From Microbacterium oleivorans (lineage in GTDB: Bacteria > Actinomycetota > Actinomycetes > Actinomycetales > Microbacteriaceae), in contig NZ_JAMBOV010000003.1 of assembly GCF_023715745.1 (NCBI RefSeq), positions 496,001-560,000 of the forward strand: DNA of 64,000 bases. Direction: 5' to 3'. The translations under genes and the position numbers were made by a program. Numbering within the stretch: position 1 is the first letter of the stretch; each line of letters begins with the position of its first letter. Below, in pieces: positions 54,209 through 64,000 of this stretch. Below the pieces are notes generated by a model that saw only the letters and a list, made by a program, of their open reading frames with translations, did no database searches and had not been told where the DNA came from.

Positions 54209-54751
54209 ATGAGCAGACCCCCACGGGCGAAGGAGAGCGTGCTCGACGCATTCGAGGCGGCACTCATCGACGGCGGTGCCCGCGGCGCGACGATGGATGC
54301 CGTCGCCGCAGCCGCCGGTGTCTCCAAAGGCGGCCTGCTGTATCACTACGCGTCGAAGGACGCGCTCGAGTCGGCCCTCCTGGAGCGCATGCGGCGCCTC
54401 GTCGACATCGACGTCGAGGACATGCTGCGCTCCCCCGAAGGCGTCGTCGCCGCGTTCGTGCGGACCTCGGTGCAGACCGGTTCGGCGCTCGACCGCGCGA
54501 TCATCGCCGCCTCACGACTCGCCCAGGCCGGCCACACCGGTGCCTCCGCAGCCCTCCGCGAGGTGCGGGACGTCTGGGAGGCGGCGCTGCGGCCCCACAC
54601 GCGCGACGAGACCGCCCTGCAGCTCGTGCTGCTCGTCAGCGACGGCCTGTACTTCAACAGCGCCCTCGCGACCGGTGCCCTGCCGGGTCCGATCCCGCAC
54701 GGCGCCGAACTCGACGCGCTGATCGCGCTCGTCGAGCGCGCCGCGCGCTGA
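54209..54751 (+). CDS. TetR family regulator, probably of the adjacent efflux pump
   Basis: 180 residues from ATG 54209, preceded by AGAGGA (an upstream ATG at 54185 lacks this). The helix-turn-helix is ATMDAVAAAAGVSKGGLLYH followed by YASKDALESALL. The GGLLYHYxSKxAL form is typical of pump-linked TetR proteins. It ends 5 bases from the convergent serA stop. Confidence 0.9.
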   Translation: MSRPPRAKESVLDAFEAALIDGGARGATMDAVAAAAGVSKGGLLYHYASKDALESALLERMRRLVDIDVEDMLRSPEGVVAAFVRTSVQTGSALDRAIIAASRLAQAGHTGASAALREVRDVWEAALRPHTRDETALQLVLLVSDGLYFNSALATGALPGPIPHGAELDALIALVERAAR

Positions 54752-54756
54752 CGGGG

Positions 54757-56361
54757 TCAGACCTCCGTCAGCTCGATCTGCCGGAACAGATCGGCGGCGA
54801 CCGCCTCGCGGAGCTCGTCGAGCATCGGCTCGGGGATCGGCGAGTCGACCGTCAGAACCGACAGCGCACGGCCGCTCGCGTCGGGCCGCGCGACCTGGAG
54901 ACCGGCGATGTTGATGCCCGCCTCGCCCAGCTTCTGGCCGTAGATCGCGACGATGCCGGGACGGTCCGCGTAGCGCATGACGACGTGGTACCGGCTGATC
55001 GGCACCTCCACCTCGTACCCGTTGATGCCGACGACCTTGGGGACCATCCGGGTGCCGGCCAGCGTCCCCTCGACGGTGAGGACCGTGCCGTCGGACAGCG
55101 TGCCGCGCAGGATGGTGATGTTCCGGTAGAGGGGGCTCTCGGACTCGACGATGAGGCGCGTCTCGATGCCGCGCTGCTCCGCGAACAGCGGCGCGTTCAC
55201 GTACGAGACGTTCTCGCTGACGATGTTCGTGAAGATGCCCTTCAGAGCGGCGAGGCGGTAGACGCTCACGTCGTAATCGGCGAGCTCGCCGCGCACCTCG
55301 ATGTCGAGACTCGTGAGAGCGCTGGGTGCCAGTCCTGTGAAGATCTGACCCAGCTGCTCGACGAGGGCGATGCCGGGGCGCACGAACGGGTCGATCACAC
55401 CACCGGCGACGTTCACGGCATCCGGGACGAGGTCACCCTCGAGCGCCAGCTTGACGGACTTCGCGACCGACACACCGGCCTTCTCCTGCGCCTCCTCCGT
55501 CGACGCGCCGAGGTGCGGCGTGACGACGACGTTCGGCAGGGACAGCAGCGGGAACGCCGTGCCGTCCTCCGTGGGCGGCTCGCTCGTGAAGACGTCGAGG
55601 CCGGCCCCGGCGATCTGCCCCGTCACCAAAGCGGTGTGCAGCGCCTGCTCGTCGATCAGGCCGCCGCGGGCGACGTTCACGACGTACGCGGAGTCCTTCA
55701 TGATCTCGAACTGCGCCGCACCGATCATGCCGGTCGTCTCGGGTGTCTTCGGCATGTGGATCGTGACGAAGTCGCTCGTGCGCAGCAGGTCGTCGAGGGC
55801 GAGGAGCTGAACGCCCAGCTGCTGTGCGCGGGTGGGCGTGACGTACGGGTCGTAGGCGACGACGGTGACGCCGAACGCCTGCAGGCGGGCGGCGATGAGG
55901 GCGCCGATACGGCCGAGGCCGATGATGCCGACGGTCTTCTCGTAGAGTTCCGTGCCCGTGAAGGACGATCGCTTCCAGGCGCCGGCGGCGAGGGACGCGT
56001 GCGCGGCGGGGATGTGCCGGGCGAGGCTCAGGATGTGGCCGACCGTCAGTTCGGCGGCGGAGATGATGTTCGAGGTGGGCGCATTGACCACCATGACACC
56101 GGCACTCGTGGCCGCCTTGATGTCGACGTTGTCGAGTCCGACACCGGCCCGCGCGATCACCTTGAGCGACGGAGCCGCGGCGATCGCCTCGGCATCCATC
56201 TTCGTCGCCGATCGGATGAGGACCGCATCCGCGTCCGCGAGGGCGGGAAGCAGCGCGGCGCGGTCGGCGCCGTCGACCGATCGGACCTCGAAGTCGGGGC
56301 CCAGGGCCTCGATCGTGGCGGGAGAGAGTTCTTCGGCGATGAGGACGACAGGCTTGGGCAC
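54757..56361 (-). CDS. serA: D-3-phosphoglycerate dehydrogenase
   Basis: 534 residues from GTG 56361 (GAAGG upstream). First step of serine synthesis. The NAD-binding GIIGLGRIGALIAARLQAFG, the substrate RGGLIDEQAL and the catalytic His in PHLGASTEEAQ lie in the first 300 residues. An allosteric-substrate-binding domain and a C-terminal ACT domain (YADRPGIVAIYGQKLGEAGI) follow, the long form that is usually inhibited by serine. Confidence 0.97.
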   Translation of the reverse strand: MPKPVVLIAEELSPATIEALGPDFEVRSVDGADRAALLPALADADAVLIRSATKMDAEAIAAAPSLKVIARAGVGLDNVDIKAATSAGVMVVNAPTSNIISAAELTVGHILSLARHIPAAHASLAAGAWKRSSFTGTELYEKTVGIIGLGRIGALIAARLQAFGVTVVAYDPYVTPTRAQQLGVQLLALDDLLRTSDFVTIHMPKTPETTGMIGAAQFEIMKDSAYVVNVARGGLIDEQALHTALVTGQIAGAGLDVFTSEPPTEDGTAFPLLSLPNVVVTPHLGASTEEAQEKAGVSVAKSVKLALEGDLVPDAVNVAGGVIDPFVRPGIALVEQLGQIFTGLAPSALTSLDIEVRGELADYDVSVYRLAALKGIFTNIVSENVSYVNAPLFAEQRGIETRLIVESESPLYRNITILRGTLSDGTVLTVEGTLAGTRMVPKVVGINGYEVEVPISRYHVVMRYADRPGIVAIYGQKLGEAGINIAGLQVARPDASGRALSVLTVDSPIPEPMLDELREAVAADLFRQIELTEV

Positions 56362-56484
56362 GGCAGACCTTCGGGTACGCGGGGGGTGGATCGCCACGAG
56401 GCCGGCCGAGAGGTGACCGACGACGATACGCGGCAGGGCCAGCCTAGCGAAGACCGACGGCCGCTCCCGACCGTGTGACGGCCG

Positions 56485-56835
56485 TCACGCTCCGACGAGC
56501 GTGTTCCCGTTGGTGATCGCGTAGGTGAGGATGTTCAGCCAGAACACTGCGACGAGGCCGAGGCCTGCGAGCAGGATCACCGCGAGATGCAGGACTGGAC
56601 GGCGACGAGCGAGGACGACGCCGGCCACGAACACGATGATCGGGAAGAGGACGGAGAACAGCAGGATCGCCCATCCCGCGCCGTTGAGGCCCTCCACCCC
56701 GGTCGCCTGAGCCACGAGGAAGGCGGCCGCGGTCCACACCGCGTACGCGTAGAAGAGTCCGAACAGCCCTGCGACGGCGGCGGGCAGCCAGGACGGACCT
56801 CGCCGTGCCGTCGAGGTGGAGGTCGAGGTCGTCAC
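56485..56835 (-). CDS. Small membrane protein, three helices
   Basis: 116 residues from GTG 56835 (GGAGTC upstream). A Ser/Thr-rich start is followed by three hydrophobic helices: AVAGLFGLFYAYAVWTAAAF, GWAILLFSVLFPIIVFVAGV and LAVILLAGLGLVAVFWLNIL. No family is recognised. It starts 2 bases after the stop of the upstream membrane protein gene, so the two form an operon. Confidence 0.75.
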   Translation of the reverse strand: MTTSTSTSTARRGPSWLPAAVAGLFGLFYAYAVWTAAAFLVAQATGVEGLNGAGWAILLFSVLFPIIVFVAGVVLARRRPVLHLAVILLAGLGLVAVFWLNILTYAITNGNTLVGA

Positions 56836-56837
56836 GA

Positions 56838-57341
56838 TCAGACTCCGATCACGAAGGGCCACGGGACGAGCAGGAAGGCGCCGACGACCAGCCAGGCGAA
56901 GCGCACCCACCCCGCGGACGCGCGGGTGAGCAGAAGCACTCCCCCGAACCACAGCGCCGGGGCCGCGACCGCGACCCAGAGTGCCGGGACGACCGCGGCG
57001 GGTTCCAGCCAGAACGAGGTCGCCGCGGACAGTCGCGAGCTGCCGAGCAGCCATCCCACGGTGTAGAGCAGGTAGATGCCGCCGAGCAGTCCGAGCGACA
57101 CGAGTGCGACGTTGCCGAGCGAGCCCGGTGTCGAGTCCTCGTCTCGCGACTCCGGGGCGTCCGGAGCGGTGGTGTCCGGAGCGGTGTCACGTTCCGCGGG
57201 GGCGGCCTCGCTGCCCTTGCCGACGGCGCGCCAGCCGTCGGGGAGCGCGGTGCCGGTGCGATCGGGGCGCGGCGGTCGCGTCGGGGAGTCGTCGCCTTCC
57301 CAGCGGAAGGCATCCTCGTCGTCGTGCGGGTCGGAAGCCAC
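56838..57341 (-). CDS. Membrane protein with acidic N-terminal domain
   Basis: 167 residues. Residues 1-75 are hydrophilic, Asp/Pro-rich and probably disordered (DAFRWEGDDSPTRPPRPDRT). Three or so membrane helices follow (VALVSLGLLGGIYLLYTVGW; WLEPAAVVPALWVAVAAPAL; VRFAWLVVGAFLLVPWPFVI). Function unknown. The GTG start is six bases after TAGACT (57353-57348), a leaderless-type start. Confidence 0.75.
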   Translation of the reverse strand: MASDPHDDEDAFRWEGDDSPTRPPRPDRTGTALPDGWRAVGKGSEAAPAERDTAPDTTAPDAPESRDEDSTPGSLGNVALVSLGLLGGIYLLYTVGWLLGSSRLSAATSFWLEPAAVVPALWVAVAAPALWFGGVLLLTRASAGWVRFAWLVVGAFLLVPWPFVIGV

Positions 57342-57347
57342 GTTCCG

Positions 57348-57353
57348 AGTCTA
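57348..57353 (-). promoter_or_regulatory. -10 element of a leaderless membrane-protein gene
   Basis: TAGACT, six bases, then GTG at 57341, matching the recG and ilvD arrangement. Confidence 0.45.
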
Positions 57354-57363
57354 GCGACGCCGA

Positions 57364-57392
57364 AGGCCCGACCCCTTGTAAGGGCCGGGCCT
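57364..57392 (-). terminator. Probable hairpin after ilvC
   Basis: AGGCCCGACCCCTT and AAGGGCCGGGCCT pair almost fully, with one bulge, around a 2-base loop, about 107 bases after the ilvC stop. The 143-base gap 57355-57498 holds nothing else I can support. Confidence 0.5.
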
Positions 57393-57498
57393 CCGTGGCT
57401 CGCTACAAGCCGGTCTCGGCGGATGCGCCGAGGGCTGGATGCCGAAGGTCAGCGCGCGGCGGAGCACTCCGCACTCTGCGCGCCGTCGGCGCGGTCGG

Positions 57499-60874
<3,376 letters not shown>

Positions 60875-60916
60875 GAGTGATACCTCTGCGGTGATGGATG
60901 ACGGAGTGTGTGGGGC

Positions 60917-62623
60917 CTAGCCCGTCGTCGCGCCCTCCGCAGCGGAGCGCACGAGCTTCGAGTACTTGGCCAGCACGCCACGGGTATAGCGCGGGGGAAG
61001 GGGCTCCCAGCCGTCACGGCGGGAGTTCAGCTCAGCCTCATCGACGAGTAGGTCGAGAGAGCGAGCCGCGATATCGACCCGTATCAGATCACCATCGCGC
61101 ACGAAGGCGATGGGACCTGCGTCCACCGCTTCGGGTGCTATGTGGCCGATGCACAGGCCGGTTGTGCCGCCTGAGAATCGTCCGTCCGTCAAGAGTAGTA
61201 CATCTTTTCCGAGGCCAGCGCCCTTGATGGCGGCCGTCACCGCGAGCATCTCGCGCATGCCGGGACCGCCCTTCGGGCCCTCGTAACGGATGACGACGAC
61301 GTCGCCGGCGGCGATGCGCCCCTCTTCGAGCGCGTCCATCGCGGCACGCTCGCGCTCGAAGACCCGCGCAGGACCCTCGAAGACCGCGGCGTCGAAACCG
61401 GCCGTCTTCACGACGGCGCCCTCGGGGGCCATCGAGCCGTGCAGGATCGTGATGCCGCCGGTCGCGTGGATCGGGTCGTCGAAGGTGTGGATGACGGTGC
61501 CGTCGATCGGGTCCGGGTCGAGGTCGCGGAGGTTCTCCGCGAGCGTCTTGCCGGTCACGGTCAGCGCGTCCCCGTGCAGGAGCCCCTCGTCGAGCATCGC
61601 CTTCATGATGACCGGGATGCCGCCGTGCCGGTCGACGTCGTTCATGACGTACTTCCCGAACGGCTTCATGTCGGCGACGTGCGGGACCTTGTCGCCGATC
61701 CGGTTGAAGTCGTGGAGCGTGAGGTCCACGTCGGCCTCGCGGGCGATCGCGAGGAGGTGCAGGACGACGTTGGTCGACCCGCCGAGCGCCATCGCGAGGG
61801 CGATCGCGTTCTCGAAGGACTCCTTCGTGAGGATGTCGCGCGTCGTGATCCCCTGGCGGAGGAGGTTCACGACGGCCTCGCCGGAGCGGTGCGCGAAGTA
61901 GTCCCGGCGGCGGTCGGCGGACGGCGGCGCGGCGGAACCGGGGAGGCTCAGACCGAGCGCCTCGGCGACGGAAGCCATCGTGTTGGCGGTGTACATGCCG
62001 CCGCAGGCGCCTTCGCCGGGAGCGATGGCGCACTCGATGCGCTTGAGGTCGGCCTCGCTCATCTTGCCGGCCAGGCACGCGCCGACCGCTTCGAACGAGT
62101 CGATGATCGTGACGTCCTTCTCGGTGCCGTCGCTGAGCTTGACCCAGCCGGGGGCGATCGACCCCGCGTAGAGGAAGACGCTCGAGAGGTCGAGCCGGGC
62201 GGACGCCATGAGCATGCCGGGGATCGACTTGTCGCAGCCGGCGAGCAGGACCGACCCGTCGAGACGCTCGGCCATCATGACCGTCTCGACGGAGTCGGCG
62301 ATGACCTCGCGGCTCACGAGGGAGAAGTGCATCCCTTCGTGGCCCATCGAGATGCCGTCCGAGACCGAGATCGTGCCGAACTGGAGCGGGTAGCCGCCGC
62401 CGGCGTGCACGCCCTCCTTGGCCCCCTGCGCCAGCCGATCGAGGCTGAGGTTGCAGGGCGTGATCTCGTTCCAGCTGGATGCGATGCCGATCTGGGGCTT
62501 GTCCCAGTCCTCGTCGCCCATGCCCACGGCGCGGAGCATGCCGCGTGACGTGGTGGCTTCGATGCCGTCGGTCACCGCGCGGCTGCGGGGCTTGATGTCG
62601 ATCGTCTCGTCGGGTGAAGGCAT
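60917..62623 (-). CDS. ilvD: Dihydroxy-acid dehydratase
   Basis: 568 residues. Fe-S enzyme. Cluster cysteines appear in ...[15 protein letters not shown] and [15 protein letters not shown], with the third site near [13 protein letters not shown]. The C-terminal [19 protein letters not shown] is conserved. The last 75 codons (about 60985-61215) use ATA, CTA, GTA, AAA and TCA unlike the rest of the gene. The ATG is six bases after TAGACT, whose TAG is the otsB stop codon, so a leaderless promoter or coupling is possible. Confidence 0.96.
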   Translation of the reverse strand: MPSPDETIDIKPRSRAVTDGIEATTSRGMLRAVGMGDEDWDKPQIGIASSWNEITPCNLSLDRLAQGAKEGVHAGGGYPLQFGTISVSDGISMGHEGMHFSLVSREVIADSVETVMMAERLDGSVLLAGCDKSIPGMLMASARLDLSSVFLYAGSIAPGWVKLSDGTEKDVTIIDSFEAVGACLAGKMSEADLKRIECAIAPGEGACGGMYTANTMASVAEALGLSLPGSAAPPSADRRRDYFAHRSGEAVVNLLRQGITTRDILTKESFENAIALAMALGGSTNVVLHLLAIAREADVDLTLHDFNRIGDKVPHVADMKPFGKYVMNDVDRHGGIPVIMKAMLDEGLLHGDALTVTGKTLAENLRDLDPDPIDGTVIHTFDDPIHATGGITILHGSMAPEGAVVKTAGFDAAVFEGPARVFERERAAMDALEEGRIAAGDVVVIRYEGPKGGPGMREMLAVTAAIKGAGLGKDVLLLTDGRFSGGTTGLCIGHIAPEAVDAGPIAFVRDGDLIRVDIAARSLDLLVDEAELNSRRDGWEPLPPRYTRGVLAKYSKLVRSAAEGATTG

Positions 62624-62629
62624 TCTCGA

Positions 62630-62635
62630 AGTCTA
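62630..62635 (-). promoter_or_regulatory. -10 element of ilvD overlapping the otsB stop
   Basis: TAGACT, six bases, then ATG 62623. The TAG is the otsB stop codon. Confidence 0.4.
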
Positions 62636-63400
62636 TTGCCGAGCGGCGACCCGCTCGCGTGCGAGAGTCGACAGCAAACCGACCAGTTCTTCGATGTCGC
62701 GCACACGCACGGAGGCCGCGGTCTCTCCCGCACCGACTCGGATCCCGAGGTCGTCCGGCTCGAGGGAGCGGAGGGCGTCTTCGTCGGTGACGTCGTCGCC
62801 GGCGAACACGACGGCTGTGGCCTGCACGACCTCGCGGAGGTGCGCGACGGCGGCGTCCTTCCCAGCATCGGTGAAGGCGTACTCGACGATGTCGTGGCCC
62901 TGGCGCCGGCGCCAGCCCGGCGCGGCATCCGCCACCAGCCGGTCGACGTCGGCGCGCAGCCGCTCGGCGTCCTCCTCGTCGGCGACCGTACGGAGGTGGA
63001 CGCCGAAGCCGAAGGTCTTGGGCTCGACCCAGGCGCCGGGGACCCCCTCGGCCAGGAGCTCGGTCTCGCTCCGGAGCCGGTCGCGCAGCGCGAGATCCGC
63101 CTCGCCGGCGATGTCAGTGGCGGGTGCGCCCGGAATCCAGTACTCGGCACCGTGGGAGCCGGCGAGCAGGATCGGCGAGTCGTCGTCATGCTCGGCGATG
63201 ACCCGGAGGTCGGCGAGCGTCCGCCCGGAGACGAACGCCACGGAGGTATCGGGCGCGGCCAGAAGTCCTTCGACCGCGTCTCGGGCCGCCGCGGTCATCC
63301 GCGCCTCCATCGGCTGGTCGATGAGAGGCGACAGCGTGCCGTCGAAGTCGAGGGCGACGAGGAGCCGGTCGGTCGCTGCGACCTCACCGAGGGCGGTCAC
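62633..63400 (-). CDS. otsB: Trehalose-6-phosphate phosphatase
   Basis: 255 residues from GTG 63400, overlapping the otsA stop as GTGA. HAD-family: nucleophile motif [13 protein letters not shown], then [13 protein letters not shown], and the distal [12 protein letters not shown]. It converts trehalose-6-phosphate to trehalose, an osmoprotectant and storage sugar. Confidence 0.95.
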   Translation of the reverse strand: MTALGEVAATDRLLVALDFDGTLSPLIDQPMEARMTAAARDAVEGLLAAPDTSVAFVSGRTLADLRVIAEHDDDSPILLAGSHGAEYWIPGAPATDIAGEADLALRDRLRSETELLAEGVPGAWVEPKTFGFGVHLRTVADEEDAERLRADVDRLVADAAPGWRRRQGHDIVEYAFTDAGKDAAVAHLREVVQATAVVFAGDDVTDEDALRSLEPDDLGIRVGAGETAASVRVRDIEELVGLLSTLARERVAARQ

Positions 63401-64000
63401 GCCCCTGCCTCCCGCGACTCGGTCAGATCCGCCAGGAAGCGCTGGGACCACCGGGCGACGTCGTTCTCGCGCACCCGGCGACGCAGGGCCCGCATCCGGC
63501 GCTCGCGCTCTCGCTCCGGCATCTCGATCGCCTGCATGATCGCGTCCTTCAACCCTGCGATGTCGTGCGGATTGACCTTGATGGCCTGCGTCAGCTCGTC
63601 CGCGGCACCGGTGAACTCGCTGAGGACGAGGGCTCCCCCGCCGTCGACACGACTGGCGACGTATTCCTTCGCCACCAGGTTCATGCCGTCGCGGAGCGCG
63701 GTGACCAGCATGACGTCCGCGGCGAGGTAGAGGGCGACCATCTCCTCGCGCGGATAGGAGTTGTGCAGGTACTGGATCGCGGTGTAGCCGAGCTCGTCGG
63801 CATCGCCGTTGATGCGGCCGACCGTGAGTTCGATCTCGTCGCGGAGCTCCATGTAGGTCTGCACGCGTTCGCGACTGGGACTGGCGACCTGCACGAGAGT
63901 GACGTCGTGGACGGACAGCCTCCCGTCGGCGAGCAGCTCGCCGTAGGCCTTGAGGCGGTGGCGTATGCCCTTCGTGTAATCGAGGCGGTCGACGCCGAGG
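63397..64000 (-). CDS. otsA: Trehalose-6-phosphate synthase (5' part missing)
   Basis: Only the C-terminal ~200 codons are in the window. The GT20 motif [16 protein letters not shown] is at the edge, and the UDP-glucose binding region [20 protein letters not shown] with the terminal REAGA follow. It joins UDP-glucose and glucose-6-phosphate. The stop is coupled to otsB, so trehalose synthesis is one unit next to the ilv operon. Confidence 0.95.
   Translation of the reverse strand, partial: LGVDRLDYTKGIRHRLKAYGELLADGRLSVHDVTLVQVASPSRERVQTYMELRDEIELTVGRINGDADELGYTAIQYLHNSYPREEMVALYLAADVMLVTALRDGMNLVAKEYVASRVDGGGALVLSEFTGAADELTQAIKVNPHDIAGLKDAIMQAIEMPERERERRMRALRRRVRENDVARWSQRFLADLTESREAGA

Noticed and set aside
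53953..56478. 841-residue open frame spanning tetR and antisense to serA
   Set aside because: It crosses a real gene in another phase and mirrors serA; low-complexity Asp/Arg-rich product.
56362..56484. Riboswitch upstream of serA
   Set aside because: A possible TAGGCT -10 is present, but I see no known riboswitch core or convincing terminator stem.
60875..60916. Leader-peptide attenuator between ilvD and ilvB
   Set aside because: Only 42 bases; no ORF with branched-chain codons and no hairpin.

Overview
The window is a chromosomal segment of a high-GC Gram-positive bacterium, most likely a Microbacterium or close relative in the Microbacteriaceae. Signs of this are the strong G/C bias at third codon positions, actinobacterial families (DUF2469, DUF3515, DUF4349), the conserved order comM-yraN-DUF2469-rnhB-lepB-rplS-trmD-rimM-khpA-rpsP followed by ffh, ftsY, smc, mutM, rnc, rpmF, yceD, coaD and recG, and many starts that look leaderless. 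Genes are tightly packed. No gene-free stretch exceeds about 230 bases; the longest is 32575-32800, which holds the leuC leader and a divergent promoter. I see no insertion sequence, prophage, CRISPR array or rRNA.

Layout. 1-9.1 kb: information processing and secretion (ComM-like ATPase, YraN, RNase HII, signal peptidase I, L19, TrmD, RimM, KhpA, S16, Ffh), with a GCS2-type ligase inserted between rpsP and ffh. 9-11.4 kb: TetR regulator and lipoate genes lipB-lipA. 11.4-19 kb: ftsY, smc and small or secreted proteins, then a strong promoter driving a micro-ORF, a small helical protein and a GNAT enzyme. 19-30.5 kb: mutM-rnc-rpmF-yceD, coaD, recG/rsmD, thiL/DUF3515, then murA-plsC-gpsA-ddl for envelope precursors. 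30.5-35.4 kb: leuCD behind a probable leucine-responsive leader peptide, divergent from an O-acetylhomoserine sulfhydrylase-like enzyme and a flavin monooxygenase. 35.4-38.3 kb: TerC, an ECF sigma factor and its membrane partner. 38.3-46.7 kb, between tRNA-Glu and tRNA-Gln: a metallo-hydrolase, the fructose PTS operon fruR-fruK-fruA-ptsH, an orphan Fe/2-oxoglutarate-type oxygenase and a DUF262 protein that share an intergenic iron-box-like site. 46.8-54.8 kb: gltX, two transporters, an FAH-family enzyme, ilvE, leuB and a TetR. 54.8-64 kb: serA, membrane proteins, ilvD-ilvB-ilvN-ilvC, and otsA-otsB at the right edge.

How the genes work together. Branched-chain amino acid synthesis dominates the right half (ilvDBNC, ilvE, leuB, leuCD), joined by serine synthesis (serA). 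The leuC leader suggests charged-tRNA feedback. The ffh/ftsY/lepB set covers protein export. gltX sits beside tRNA-Gln, which fits the indirect Gln-tRNA pathway of actinobacteria.

Most notable signals: (1) a 38-bp palindrome in the 5' coding region of rnc, a candidate RNase III self-cleavage site; (2) an apparently leaderless 15-codon leader peptide with Leu-Leu-Ile codons and an overlapping hairpin ahead of leuC; (3) an iron-box-like site covering both putative -35 regions between the orphan oxygenase and the DUF262 gene; (4) a recurring TANNNT-N6-start pattern for leaderless genes, in one place packed back-to-back in 22 bp; (5) a strongly over-represented CGGATGCC/GGCATCCG octamer.
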